From positions 248,001 through 312,000 of the forward strand of contig NZ_JSEO01000003.1 of NCBI RefSeq assembly GCF_001624705.1: a stretch of 64,000 nt of DNA, in the 5' to 3' direction. Below the pieces are notes generated by a model. That model searched no databases, was not told the origin of the DNA, and worked only from the letters and a program-made list of their open reading frames with translations. This stretch comes from Marinomonas sp. SBI8L. GTDB taxonomy: Bacteria; Pseudomonadota; Gammaproteobacteria; Pseudomonadales; Marinomonadaceae. Of the stretch, positions 8,529-17,648 are shown piece by piece. A program made the position numbers and the translations under genes. Each line of letters opens with the position of its first letter. Position 1 is the first letter of the stretch.

Positions 8529-10022
8529 TTACGCCATGGTATCTAGTTTTTTTTCATACTCATCGAAAGTTGTTTCAATTTCGTCATTTGAAGCTGTCAT
8601 CAAGCTAACAAGGACGATAGAGATAGAGGCTAAGATAAAGCCAGGTACGATTTCGTAAAGGTCAAATATACCACCGCTTAACTGTTTCCAGACAACGATA
8701 GTGATACTACCTACCAAGACACCCGCTAAGGCACCATTGCGGTTCATTCTGCGCCAGAATAGGCTGAACAAGATAGCTGGACCAAAACCTGCACCAAAAC
8801 CTGCCCATGCATAAGATACTAGACCAAGAACCGAACTATCTGGGTTAAGCGCTAGCATTAATGCTAATAGGGATAAAGCAATAACGGCAACACGGCCAAC
8901 CATTACGATTTCTTTGCTACTAGCTTCTTTGCGGATTAGCTGCTTGTAGAAATCTTCTGCAAGTGCAGATGAAGAAACCAATAGTTGAGAGTCAGCAGTA
9001 CTCATGATGGCAGCTAAGATAGCGGCTAGTAGAATACCAGCAACAACTGGATGGAAAACTGCATTCACCAAGATCATGAAGATAGTCTCGCCATCAGCCA
9101 AGCTACCACCTAGGTTTGCGTCAACATAGATGATGCCAACAAAACCAATCAGCAGAGCGCCAGCCATAGAAAGGGCAGTCCAAGAAACGGCAATACGACG
9201 TGCTGTCGTGATATCTTGGTTAGAACGGCAAGCTTTAAAACGCGCTAGGATATGAGGCTGACCAAAGTAACCCAAGCCCCAAGCAGCAAGAGAGGCAATA
9301 CTGATCCAAGTTAAAGGTTCACCTTTAGCATTGTTCCAAAGGGTTAGTAACTCAGGGTTTTTCGCTTCAAGATTAGCGCTTAGTTCAGAGATAGAACCAT
9401 CAAGTGCAATAACAGGTACGATAACAAGTGCTGCTGCCATGAGAAGGCCTTGTACCAAGTCAGTCCAAGAAACCGCTAAGAAGCCACCAAATAGCGTGTA
9501 TGAAACAACACAAACAGTACCTATGATAACAGCTGTTGAGTAATCTAGACCAAATACAGTTTCAAACAGTTTACCGCCTGCTACTAAGCCCGAGCTAGTG
9601 TAAAAAAGGAAGAAAAGTAAAATGAAAAAGGCAGAAATAGTCTGCAGCAATTTTGAATTATCTTTAAAACGGCGAGATAAGTATTCAGGGATAGTAAGCG
9701 CATTATCCACTTGAATACTGTAAGTACGTAATCTTTTTGCACAGATTAACCAGTTCAGCCAAGTACCTAATAAAAGGCCACCTGCTAACCAGATAGACTC
9801 CATGCCAGCTGCAAAAGCATAGCCTGGCAGACCAAGTAGCAACCAGCCACTCATGTCAGAAGCACCAGCAGAAAGCGCTGTTGGCCAAGGGCCTAGAGAT
9901 CGACCGCCTAAGAAGTAATCTTCAGAGCTTGAGGTTAGTTTGTAAGCGTATAAACCTATTCCTAGCATTACCGCAAGGTAAACTAGAAAGGTAAAGGTGA
10001 TTATTAAATTGTTTTCTATCAT
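8529..10022 (-). CDS. putP: Sodium/proline symporter
   Basis: A 497-residue member of the sodium:solute symporter family, best matching PutP. The N terminus is a membrane helix followed by TSSSEDYFLGGRSLGPWPTALSAGASDMSGWLLLGLPG, the most characteristic stretch of PutP (substrate and sodium site), and FWRRMNRNGALAG lies near the C terminus. About 13 membrane helices are expected. The ATG at 10022 is chosen because CCAGGA precedes it; an in-frame ATG at 10094 would add 24 charged, non-membrane residues. It imports proline, used as carbon/nitrogen source or osmoprotectant in marine bacteria. No putA is in the window. Confidence 0.93.
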   Translation of the reverse strand: MIENNLIITFTFLVYLAVMLGIGLYAYKLTSSSEDYFLGGRSLGPWPTALSAGASDMSGWLLLGLPGYAFAAGMESIWLAGGLLLGTWLNWLICAKRLRTYSIQVDNALTIPEYLSRRFKDNSKLLQTISAFFILLFFLFYTSSGLVAGGKLFETVFGLDYSTAVIIGTVCVVSYTLFGGFLAVSWTDLVQGLLMAAALVIVPVIALDGSISELSANLEAKNPELLTLWNNAKGEPLTWISIASLAAWGLGYFGQPHILARFKACRSNQDITTARRIAVSWTALSMAGALLIGFVGIIYVDANLGGSLADGETIFMILVNAVFHPVVAGILLAAILAAIMSTADSQLLVSSSALAEDFYKQLIRKEASSKEIVMVGRVAVIALSLLALMLALNPDSSVLGLVSYAWAGFGAGFGPAILFSLFWRRMNRNGALAGVLVGSITIVVWKQLSGGIFDLYEIVPGFILASISIVLVSLMTASNDEIETTFDEYEKKLDTMA

Positions 10023-10316
10023 TTTATTTCCTGGTTCTTTTAACTTTAATAAGTTTTTTTGATTATTTTTTATGTGAGTTGAAAACCACTGCACCGACGT
10101 GGGTTACAAAATGAAGTGCTAGAAGGAAAAAAGGATATATTTTCCCAGCTGAGCATATAGATAAAAGCCTTCATCTTTAGTCTAGGTGGTTGGCGAGTGA
10201 ACTGTCTTTCAGAAAACGAGGGCGAAATTTCGAAATGCTCTTATTCTTTGCAAAATACTAATTTAGTTTTTTTGTAATTGAGGCGTTGGCAAAAAATGCA
10301 TCGTAAAGACGACAAA
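10023..10316. other. Intergenic region upstream of putP
   Basis: About 290 bases without a supported gene. It must hold the putP promoter. The only clear structures are the overlapping palindromes CGAAATTTCG (10223-10232) and ATTTCGAAAT (10227-10236). I cannot assign them to a regulator. Confidence 0.4.
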
Positions 10317-10347
10317 AAGCCCGCTAACTTATTTGGTTAGCGGGCTT
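10312..10347 (-). terminator. Terminator of hexR
   Basis: Perfect 12-bp stem AAGCCCGCTAAC/GTTAGCGGGCTT with a 7-base loop. In the minus-strand direction the stem is followed by TTTTTG. Confidence 0.88.
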
Positions 10348-10363
10348 AATCTTTATATAAGCT

Positions 10364-11221
10364 TTACTCTTTCGGTAAGCGGGTATCCTTAACGCTGGTC
10401 TTAAGTTTACGCAGATGTGCATTAAACTCAGGGCCACGTTTTAGTAATACGCCCGTTGCTAAAGCGTCTATCAGGGTGAGATAGACAATGCGTGAGCTCA
10501 TAGGTGTATAAATGTCCGTATCTTCTGTCTCTTCAATTGGCAATACAATAGAGCAATGCTCAGTCAAAGGTGAGTTTGGATTCGTTAAACCTATGACTGT
10601 TGCACCTGCTTCACGGGCAACACGTGCGGTTTCGATCAAGGGTAGGGTACGGCCTGTATAAGAGATCACTACAACAGCATCTCCTGGGTGAGTACCAGCA
10701 GCAGCCATGCGTTGCACTAGAATGTCTATGTAGGCCACAACAGGCATATTTAACCTGAAGAATTTGTGGTGAGCATCTTGAGCAACAGGGCCTGATGCAC
10801 CTAGTCCATAAAACTCAATGCGACGTGCTTGAGCAAGAATATCTACTGCACGGCTAATTAAGGAAGGCGGCAATAATTCTTGAGCACGGGTAAGGTTATT
10901 CTTAGCTGCTTCAAAAATCTTATTCGTGACAGCCCCAGGAGCATCATCAGGCTCAACATTTAAGTTTACATAGGGTGTGCCTGTTGCAAGGCTTTGTGCC
11001 AAGGCAACTTTGAAATCTGGAAAACCACTACCAATCAAGCTTCTGCAGAAACGGTTAACGGTTGGCTCACTCACTTCAGCTCGGGCAGCTAATTTTGCGA
11101 TACTGGAATGAATGGTTGATTTTGGGTCTGATAAAATTGCTTCTGCAACTTTGCGCTCAGATTTACTTAATGTGTCCAGTTTGTCCTGGATTTTACGAAT
11201 TATGTCTTCGTGTTTATTCAT
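10364..11221 (-). CDS. hexR: RpiR-family regulator HexR
   Basis: A 285-residue regulator with an N-terminal RpiR helix-turn-helix (LAARAEVSEPTVNRFCRSLG-like region, residues 45-65) and a C-terminal SIS sugar-phosphate-binding domain (RIEFYGLGASGPVAQDAHHKF, then VVVISYTGRT near residue 180). This matches HexR, the KDPG-sensing regulator of glucose catabolism in gammaproteobacteria, which controls genes such as zwf, edd, eda, gap and pckA. The partial edd gene is nearby. I found no clear copy of the known HexR box inside the window; edd's own promoter is outside it. It is divergent from a small-molecule kinase gene. Confidence 0.92.
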   Translation of the reverse strand: MNKHEDIIRKIQDKLDTLSKSERKVAEAILSDPKSTIHSSIAKLAARAEVSEPTVNRFCRSLIGSGFPDFKVALAQSLATGTPYVNLNVEPDDAPGAVTNKIFEAAKNNLTRAQELLPPSLISRAVDILAQARRIEFYGLGASGPVAQDAHHKFFRLNMPVVAYIDILVQRMAAAGTHPGDAVVVISYTGRTLPLIETARVAREAGATVIGLTNPNSPLTEHCSIVLPIEETEDTDIYTPMSSRIVYLTLIDALATGVLLKRGPEFNAHLRKLKTSVKDTRLPKE

Positions 11222-11249
11222 TGCTCTGCTTATGCCTGTCTATTGACTC

Positions 11250-11284
11250 AGATACGACTATTAGTCATTCTGACAGCCGTATCT
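11250..11284. promoter_or_regulatory. Nested inverted repeats in the hexR/kinase divergent promoter
   Basis: AGATACG (11250-11256) and CGTATCT (11278-11284) form a 7-bp inverted repeat around a second small palindrome, GACTA-T-TAGTC (11256-11266). They sit within 70 bases of both divergent starts. Their function is unknown; they could be the autoregulatory site of hexR. Confidence 0.35.
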
Positions 11285-11309
11285 AAATCTGGCAATAAAA
11301 TGATTGAAA

Positions 11310-12209
11310 ATGACAACATTATTAGAACATTTAGATAAAATTAAACATCTGATTCCGCCTGCAATTGAACTCAGCATAGATGTTTTAGAAGGCGGCTATT
11401 CAAATAAGGCCTATTGTCTCTCTTGGCAAGGACAGCCTAGGTGGGTTTTACGTGTACCTGGGCTTGATGAGAAAGATTTCCAGATCTCACGAATTTCTGA
11501 AAAAATAGCCCTAACTAAGGCGCAAGAGGCGGTAATTTCTCCTTCCTGTCTTTATTTTGATCAGGAAACTGGCCTGATGGTCAGCCAATTTGTTGCTCAA
11601 AAGCCCTTTGATTGGCAGGTTAATCATACTGACTCAGACATCCTAAGGCTGGCAAAAAGTACTCGATTAATTCATCAAATGCCCTCAAACCAAGCGCATT
11701 ATGACGTAAAGAATGTGATAGAAGCCTATCTTGATACCTGTGAAAAAAGGTTATCAAAAGACAATTTATTACGACATGAAGTTAGTTTTTTGCAAGATTT
11801 GTCATTTTCTTACTTGAATAAAATACGACCTTATCTGCCCGTTATGTGCCATAACGATATTAACCCTAAAAACTGTTTGGCTGATGAATTGCATTTTTGG
11901 GTGATTGACTGGGAATATGCCGGAATGGGCGATGCTTTGTTTGATCTGGCTTTGATTTTTTCATCCCATAATTTTTCTACTCCTCAGAAAGAGTACTTTT
12001 TGGCAAATTATGATGAGTCACTAACGCTAGAAACTCTCACCGGTGATTTTGATAACTATCAATTGCTTTACAAAATACGTGAAATGGCTTGGTTGTTACT
12101 TAAGCATGTCTCGACAGCCCAAGATGTAGAAGCAATACAGTGTTATCATGCTTTTAAACAGGAAGTGCTAGAAGATATTGCCCAAAGCAAGCTCTCAAAA
12201 ACGTCCTAG
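11310..12209 (+). CDS. Choline/thiamine-kinase-like phosphotransferase
   Basis: A 299-residue protein of the aminoglycoside phosphotransferase/choline kinase fold. It has a glycine-rich N-lobe (LEGGYSNKAYCL), an RVPG segment that may hold the ATP site, the catalytic-loop motif HNDINPKN near residue 185 and the metal-binding IDWEYAG near residue 205. Known members phosphorylate choline, thiamine, ethanolamine or similar alcohols in the cytoplasm. The ATG at 11310 is preferred; a TTG two codons upstream is possible. It faces away from hexR and is followed 35 bases later by ung. Which alcohol it uses cannot be told from sequence alone. Confidence 0.78.
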   Translation: MTTLLEHLDKIKHLIPPAIELSIDVLEGGYSNKAYCLSWQGQPRWVLRVPGLDEKDFQISRISEKIALTKAQEAVISPSCLYFDQETGLMVSQFVAQKPFDWQVNHTDSDILRLAKSTRLIHQMPSNQAHYDVKNVIEAYLDTCEKRLSKDNLLRHEVSFLQDLSFSYLNKIRPYLPVMCHNDINPKNCLADELHFWVIDWEYAGMGDALFDLALIFSSHNFSTPQKEYFLANYDESLTLETLTGDFDNYQLLYKIREMAWLLLKHVSTAQDVEAIQCYHAFKQEVLEDIAQSKLSKTS

Positions 12210-12244
12210 TCGTTAAATATGTTTAGATTTGAGTAAGAGTCATT

Positions 12245-12949
12245 ATGCCCTTGGAAGCCTTATGGCAAACGAAATTAGCCGCTGAGTTTGATGCAAATTA
12301 TATGCAGTCTTTACAGTCTTTTATCACGTCACAAAGAGAGTCGGGAGTAGAGACATTTCCAACTGAAGAAGACTGCTTTAATGCCTTTAAGTTAACTCCT
12401 TTTGATCAAGTTAAGTTGGTCATTTTAGGCCAAGACCCTTATCACGGGCCAGGCCAAGCCCATGGCTTATCCTTCTCGGTTAAATCTGGAGTGAAAGTAC
12501 CCCCTTCTTTGGTCAATATTTATAAAGAGTTGAATCAAGATTTGGATATTCCAATTGCGTCACATGGCAATTTAGAAGCATGGGCTGCGCAAGGTGTATT
12601 ATTGCTTAATAGTGTTTTGAGTGTGGAAAAATCCAAAGCTAACTCTCATCAAGGAAAAGGCTGGGAAACCTTTACTGATAAAGTATTCGAATTATTAAAC
12701 GATGAGCATCAAGGTTTAGTCTTCATGCTTTGGGGTTCTTATGCTCAGAAAAAAGGCAAGGCAATTGATAGGCAAAAGCATCTTGTTTTAGAGTCTGTTC
12801 ATCCATCGCCTTTATCTGCCTATCGTGGTTTTTTAGGCTGTCAGCACTTTTCTTTAGCAAATAAGTATCTAAAGAAGCAGGGTAAAACAGAAATTGATTG
12901 GCGTTTAGCTGATGATGCTCAACAAGGACAAACCTTATCGCTCTTTTAG
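12245..12949 (+). CDS. ung: Uracil-DNA glycosylase
   Basis: A 234-residue family-1 UDG, the usual length. The catalytic water-activating motif GQDPYHG is near residue 60, followed by AHGLSFSV, LLLNSVLSVE and the DNA-intercalation motif HPSPLSAYRGF near residue 187. It removes uracil from DNA to start base-excision repair. The gene follows the kinase gene closely and may be cotranscribed with it. It ends convergent with ygfZ. Confidence 0.97.
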   Translation: MPLEALWQTKLAAEFDANYMQSLQSFITSQRESGVETFPTEEDCFNAFKLTPFDQVKLVILGQDPYHGPGQAHGLSFSVKSGVKVPPSLVNIYKELNQDLDIPIASHGNLEAWAAQGVLLLNSVLSVEKSKANSHQGKGWETFTDKVFELLNDEHQGLVFMLWGSYAQKKGKAIDRQKHLVLESVHPSPLSAYRGFLGCQHFSLANKYLKKQGKTEIDWRLADDAQQGQTLSLF

Positions 12950-12974
12950 AGTGATAAGGTGTTAGTTATTGCTG

Positions 12975-13883
12975 CTATTGATTGTAAGGCAAAGGTTCAA
13001 GGGTGAGAGGCGTGCCTTGATAAAATAAAGGTGCTTGAGCTGACTCATCACCAATAATGGCAAAAATTAAAGTGTTACCTCCTAAGGTAACTGAGCTCAC
13101 GACTTCAGCAACCTCTTTTCCATCTTGGTTGGCAAGCTTCATAGCCGCTGAGAGCATTAATTTTTCTTGAGCGCTTAAGAGGTAGAGGTGCTTTTTCAGG
13201 TTACCTCTGTATTGCATACGAGCAACAATTTCTTGCCCTGTATAACAGCCTTTTTTAAAGTTCACTCCATGGGTATGCTGCATATTTAGCATTTGTGGAA
13301 TGAACTTCTCTGTATTTTCTGCTTGTATCAAAGCTTGGCCACTTAATAAGCTTAAGCCAAATAAGTCATCATTTTTGTCTGGGATTTGAGGTGCGTTTTG
13401 TTCATCGCTTGGGCGAATGTATAGATAATGATTAACCTCAGCTTGGCATAGTTGGGCCAATATATGAGAAGGCGCAATGGCTTCACATGCAAAAGGCATA
13501 TCTTGTTTAGTTAGCAAGTTATCTTGGCTAAAAACATAGTCGACTTTAAAGTCTTCTTGGACACTATCTAGTTGGGTTTTGAAGAAGACAGCAAACTTTT
13601 TTAGGTGGTTAAGGCTAGTTTCAATCAGGTCGGACGCCATGATAAGGAGTATGTCGTCACCTCGAATAAATGCATAAAAATTAACAATAACTCGGCCTTT
13701 AATATTGCATACCGCTCCCTGTAGACCCTGCTCGTGTGTGAGTTGGGTGAAGTCACAACTGGTTTGTCCTTGTAAAAATTTAACGCTGTCAGGGCCGGTG
13801 ACCTTAATGCAGGCAAGCTGCTCGGCACTGGTTGAAGCTGGTAACAAGTGAGTAAAGTCAGAAATGATGGAAACTGAATTCAT
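12975..13883 (-). CDS. ygfZ: tRNA-modifying folate-binding protein YgfZ
   Basis: A 302-residue member of the YgfZ/GcvT-like family. The family signature KGCYTGQEIVARMQYRG (near residues 215-235) includes the conserved cysteine, and the N-terminal KVTGPDSVKFLQGQTSCDF matches the folate-binding fold. YgfZ uses tetrahydrofolate to help assembly or repair of iron-sulfur enzymes, including MiaB. The ATG at 13883 is chosen to fit the family's N terminus; an ATG at 13916 would add 11 residues. It is convergent with ung, only 25 bases apart. Confidence 0.9.
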   Translation of the reverse strand: MNSVSIISDFTHLLPASTSAEQLACIKVTGPDSVKFLQGQTSCDFTQLTHEQGLQGAVCNIKGRVIVNFYAFIRGDDILLIMASDLIETSLNHLKKFAVFFKTQLDSVQEDFKVDYVFSQDNLLTKQDMPFACEAIAPSHILAQLCQAEVNHYLYIRPSDEQNAPQIPDKNDDLFGLSLLSGQALIQAENTEKFIPQMLNMQHTHGVNFKKGCYTGQEIVARMQYRGNLKKHLYLLSAQEKLMLSAAMKLANQDGKEVAEVVSSVTLGGNTLIFAIIGDESAQAPLFYQGTPLTLEPLPYNQ

Positions 13884-14024
13884 AAAGGCCGCCAAAAGTG
13901 TCCTAATAAAAACCATCTTAACAAGATATTTTGAATTTCGTATTAAGATGCTTGGTTAGATGTCATGACTTATATCAATATAATTCACGGCAAAAAGGAT
14001 ATATGTGGCATGTTAAGCGCTTTT

Positions 14025-16529
14025 TCAAGCGCTTTTAACATTAATTCTCATTAACTTACTTAACTCATCAGGCAGAATCGGATAACTTAGGTGATAACCT
14101 TGTCCTAAATGGCAGCCCTCTCGGATAAGGCTTTGTTTTTGCTCTTCTGTTTCTATGCCTTCTGCAATGAGGGTTAAAGACATATTAGTTCCCAAATTAA
14201 TGATGGCGTTCACTATAGCAGAATCTGTGCCTTGCTTTTCTGCATCTAGATCAGCAACAAAAGTCTTATCTATTTTTAAGCACTGGGCAGGTAGACGTTT
14301 TAAATAGTTTAATGATGAATAGCCAATGCCAAAGTCGTCAATCGCGACTTTAAAACCATTGTATTGGAGTTCTATGATGGCTTCAGAGCAGTCGTCTAGG
14401 TTAGCCACAAGGTCCTGTTCTGTAATCTCTATCGTGATGCAGTTAGTTGGGCAGTTATGCTTCTCAAGCAAGTGTAACAATTCATCAGGCAAGTCTGGGC
14501 TTAAGAACTTTCTTGCAGAGAAATTAATGGAGAAGAACTTATCTGTTAGATCGATACCTTCGTCTCGCCATTGGCTAATTTGCTTCACAACACGGGTAAA
14601 TACCCAGGTATCTATTTCTGTGATTATGCCGGTTTTCTCTGCAATCGGTAGGAAGTTGTCTGGCGTGATAAGCCCCATTTCAGGGTGATTCCATCGAATG
14701 AGGGCTTCAGCGCCAATAATTTCATCTGTGAGCAAATTGTATTGAGGTTGGTAATGAATAAAGAATTCATCATTTTCTATCGCTTTACGAATACCTGAAC
14801 TTAATTGTAGTAGCTTGTGTGCTTCGGTCGACATCTCTGCTTGGTAAACGCTATAGGTGTTTCGGCCCTTACGTTTAGCATGGTACATGGCGACATCTGC
14901 GTTACTAACCAAGCTCTCTAAAGTATCGCCATGCTCTGGGTAGAGGCATACGCCTATACTGCTGCCAGCAAAGACACTATTGGCATTGAGTTCAAAAGGA
15001 AAGTTAAGGGTACAATTTAACTCTTCCGCTCTGTCTTGCAATGAGGCGAGACTCTGTTCGTCAGGGTAAATAACCATAAACTCATCACCGCCTAAGCGTG
15101 CCACTATGCCATCAGAAGCAACTGTTTCACGTAAACGTTTAGAGATAAGTTTAAGTAACTGATCTCCCATACCATGGCCTAAGCTGTCGTTCACATGCTT
15201 GAACTGATCAATATCTAAAAAGAGTAAGCCGAATTTAGCCCCAGTTTGTTGAGACTTTTTAATGCAGTGTTCTATGTCTTGGTAAACTTGCAATCTATTA
15301 GCAAGACCTGTGAGCACATCGTGGTGAGCTAGGTGATTTAGCTTGATTCGCTCAGCCTGTAGTTCTTGGTAGGTTTCATCGAGTCTACGACTCATCTTAT
15401 TAAAGGCTTTTTCTATCGTGTTCCACTCATCCTGACGCTGCAGTTTAATGACCTGATTAAATTGGTCAGCCTCTATTTCATTAAAGCGCGTGATGATGGT
15501 CTTGATCGGAGATTTAATGTGCTTATGGATTTGGCGAATAAAGACAATACCGCTAAAAATAAGGATAAAGCCAGCGAAATAAATCACCTCTAAACGCAGT
15601 GTCTGGATTTCAGTTTTTAATTGGTTTTTCAGCAAAATAGCGCTGAATTTTACACTGCTTTCTGTTTTTTCGACTTGAGTTAGAAGCTCATCTTCTGACT
15701 TGGCAAGTGATGAGAGGATACGCCAGCGTTGAGCTAGTTTGCTTTGCAGCTTTTGTAGTACTTGACGGTATTGATCAAGGCTCTGTTTCGTTTTTAATTT
15801 GTTCTCAATAATAGGAGAGTACAAACCATTAAGGTTCGACAGGTGGAGTTCAAAAATATCCAGCTGGTTTTCTATCTCTATGATTAATACTTCTTCCGTA
15901 TCGGGTGTGATCCGACTTCTTATGGTGGCTGTTAGTTTGCCTATTGTTAAATAGGTTACACGTAAACGAGTGATGGCCCCTTCTAATACATTGTTACTCG
16001 TATGAAAGTTATCCCCTGGTGTGCTGATGTGAGTGTCTTCATGGCGTAGTACATTATTTAAGTGGTTCTCACTTACGGAAAGATCCAAGGCTTCTAGTAT
16101 ATCGAGTAGCTCTTTATCTGCGCTATTTAACTCTCTTAAAATTTGGTTTAAAGACAGAGAGTTATCGATAAATCTATGAAAGTTTCGAATAAAAACATCG
16201 GTAAGTTGAGAGAAGTTAGTGGAATCAGATAAGGCTCTAATTTCATTTAGCTTTTGCTCAATAAACTGGCCTTCCTTGTTCAGTATTTCCTTATCATAAA
16301 GCAGTGATTGCTCTAATAGCTGGATGCGATTAGACAGGATGAACATTTCACGGCTTACAGATGAATTGATCGCTAGCTTATTAATATGCTGGTTAGATTG
16401 ATAATCAATAATGCTACGAATATTAGAGAGGGAGTTAATAACGTAAAAGCCCAACGAACATAACAAGGTTAGGACAAGTAGCGCAGAGAATATAAATCTA
16501 AAGCCCAGTGTGATTTTAGGTGTATTCAT
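14025..16529 (-). CDS. Membrane GGDEF-EAL protein (c-di-GMP synthesis/breakdown)
   Basis: An 834-residue membrane protein. A transmembrane helix at residues 12-32 is followed by a long periplasmic region to about residue 315, a second helix, a HAMP-like segment, then a GGDEF domain with intact ARLGGDEF near residue 490 and an EAL domain with EALIRW, NFSARKF, EITEQD and DDFGIGYSSL. Both enzymatic motifs look intact, so it may make or degrade cyclic di-GMP. Its gene lies 12 bases downstream of a periplasmic sugar-type binding protein on the same strand. The binding protein therefore probably presents a ligand to the periplasmic region, as NspS does for MbaA. The hairpin AAGCGCTT-TTTC-AAGCGCTT (14015-14034) overlaps the stop codon. 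Confidence 0.88.
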   Translation of the reverse strand: MNTPKITLGFRFIFSALLVLTLLCSLGFYVINSLSNIRSIIDYQSNQHINKLAINSSVSREMFILSNRIQLLEQSLLYDKEILNKEGQFIEQKLNEIRALSDSTNFSQLTDVFIRNFHRFIDNSLSLNQILRELNSADKELLDILEALDLSVSENHLNNVLRHEDTHISTPGDNFHTSNNVLEGAITRLRVTYLTIGKLTATIRSRITPDTEEVLIIEIENQLDIFELHLSNLNGLYSPIIENKLKTKQSLDQYRQVLQKLQSKLAQRWRILSSLAKSEDELLTQVEKTESSVKFSAILLKNQLKTEIQTLRLEVIYFAGFILIFSGIVFIRQIHKHIKSPIKTIITRFNEIEADQFNQVIKLQRQDEWNTIEKAFNKMSRRLDETYQELQAERIKLNHLAHHDVLTGLANRLQVYQDIEHCIKKSQQTGAKFGLLFLDIDQFKHVNDSLGHGMGDQLLKLISKRLRETVASDGIVARLGGDEFMVIYPDEQSLASLQDRAEELNCTLNFPFELNANSVFAGSSIGVCLYPEHGDTLESLVSNADVAMYHAKRKGRNTYSVYQAEMSTEAHKLLQLSSGIRKAIENDEFFIHYQPQYNLLTDEIIGAEALIRWNHPEMGLITPDNFLPIAEKTGIITEIDTWVFTRVVKQISQWRDEGIDLTDKFFSINFSARKFLSPDLPDELLHLLEKHNCPTNCITIEITEQDLVANLDDCSEAIIELQYNGFKVAIDDFGIGYSSLNYLKRLPAQCLKIDKTFVADLDAEKQGTDSAIVNAIINLGTNMSLTLIAEGIETEEQKQSLIREGCHLGQGYHLSYPILPDELSKLMRINVKSA

Positions 16530-16541
16530 ATGTGTTAAACC

Positions 16542-17648
16542 TTAATGCCAAAGCTGAAGGTAAGCTTTGCGATATTGTTGGTCTGGGTCGTAGTTGTTGC
16601 TCTTGTCGACATACTTTTTCATGTTTTGGCGGTTAATTATCTGTGCTCTTTCGGTATAACCGCTCGGCTTTTGATTATTAAAAGCACGGTTTAGCTCATC
16701 AACAATCTGCCAGCCTTGAAGCACTAAAGGTTCAGGCACAGTCGCCACTTGCAAAGTATTGGTTTCGATTCGCTTGTAGGCAGCTTTACTGCCGTCACCA
16801 GCAGAAATACTGCGGGGTAAATATTGAGCTGAAAGCTTAGAAGATAAAAGTGAAGGTAGAGCAAAGTCGATATAGAGGTCATTAATGACGACAAAGTGCG
16901 TGATTTTGTTACCAAACTCTCCAATTAATCGCGCTATGGTCGCTGGCATTTGTTGCGGGATTTTAGCGATTGGCATGTCTTCAATGGCCAAAATATTACA
17001 CATAGAGCAGTAATCTTCTATGGTCTTGATGATGGCGTCAGATTTTGTCTTGGCAATGCTAAAACTGGTATCAGTGAAGATAACAATGTTTGATTGGCCA
17101 TTGCCGTCAATAATGGTGTAGTGGGCGGCTAACTCTGCTACTTCAATTGGATCGCTTGAAACATTATAAAAAATTGACTCATCTGCTGGAATGCCGGCGA
17201 TTTCTCCAGCATGCCAACCAACCACAGGAATAGATAAGGTTTTCGCTGCTTTAAGCAATTCTTTTCTTTGTTTTATGTCGACGCCACCAAGGATGATGCC
17301 ATCTGGTTTACTGGAAATGGCTCTTGTTAATATGCTGGCTTGGCCATTATCAGAGCCATAACCATCTAGAAAACTGATATTCCAGCCTATGCTGTCTATG
17401 GCATCTATCACACTGTGAGAGAGGCTTTTTATACTGTCATTTCTAAGGTCAGCGGCAACAAAAATAATGTTTTTATCTTGAGCCGCTTTTGGGCCCGAGG
17501 TTGGTCCTTGCCAATACTGGCTTGCCAACTGGCTCGCTTGGTTGACCTTGTCTCTAGAGTCCTCAATAGAGGCTGATGTTTCTTCGGCAAAACTTATTTT
17601 GCTGAATAAAATCAGTAGTGAAAAAAGAGCTAATTTTGCAAAAATCAT
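16542..17648 (-). CDS. Periplasmic sugar-type binding protein paired with GGDEF-EAL sensor
   Basis: A 368-residue secreted protein. The signal peptide MIFAKLALFSLLILFSKISF is cleaved near FAEE. The mature part is a type-1 periplasmic binding fold like ribose or LuxP-type proteins: KNIIFVAADLRNDSIKSLSHSV, PDGIILGGVDI, IPVVGWHAGE and NIVIFTDTSFSIAKTKSD. No ABC permease or ATPase is nearby; the next gene, 12 bases on, is a membrane GGDEF-EAL protein. I infer that it senses a small molecule and signals through that partner rather than feeding a transporter. The ligand is unknown; sugars or an AI-2-like signal are possibilities. Confidence 0.82.
   Translation of the reverse strand: MIFAKLALFSLLILFSKISFAEETSASIEDSRDKVNQASQLASQYWQGPTSGPKAAQDKNIIFVAADLRNDSIKSLSHSVIDAIDSIGWNISFLDGYGSDNGQASILTRAISSKPDGIILGGVDIKQRKELLKAAKTLSIPVVGWHAGEIAGIPADESIFYNVSSDPIEVAELAAHYTIIDGNGQSNIVIFTDTSFSIAKTKSDAIIKTIEDYCSMCNILAIEDMPIAKIPQQMPATIARLIGEFGNKITHFVVINDLYIDFALPSLLSSKLSAQYLPRSISAGDGSKAAYKRIETNTLQVATVPEPLVLQGWQIVDELNRAFNNQKPSGYTERAQIINRQNMKKYVDKSNNYDPDQQYRKAYLQLWH

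Noticed and set aside
10262-10284. TTGTAATTG as a possible HexR box near hexR
   Set aside because: Only one half of the palindromic consensus is present; the second half is missing.
14326-14688. Open frame of 120 residues on the plus strand inside the GGDEF-EAL gene
   Set aside because: It is antisense to the EAL domain, which is intact and conserved; no ribosome-binding site or known fold is apparent.
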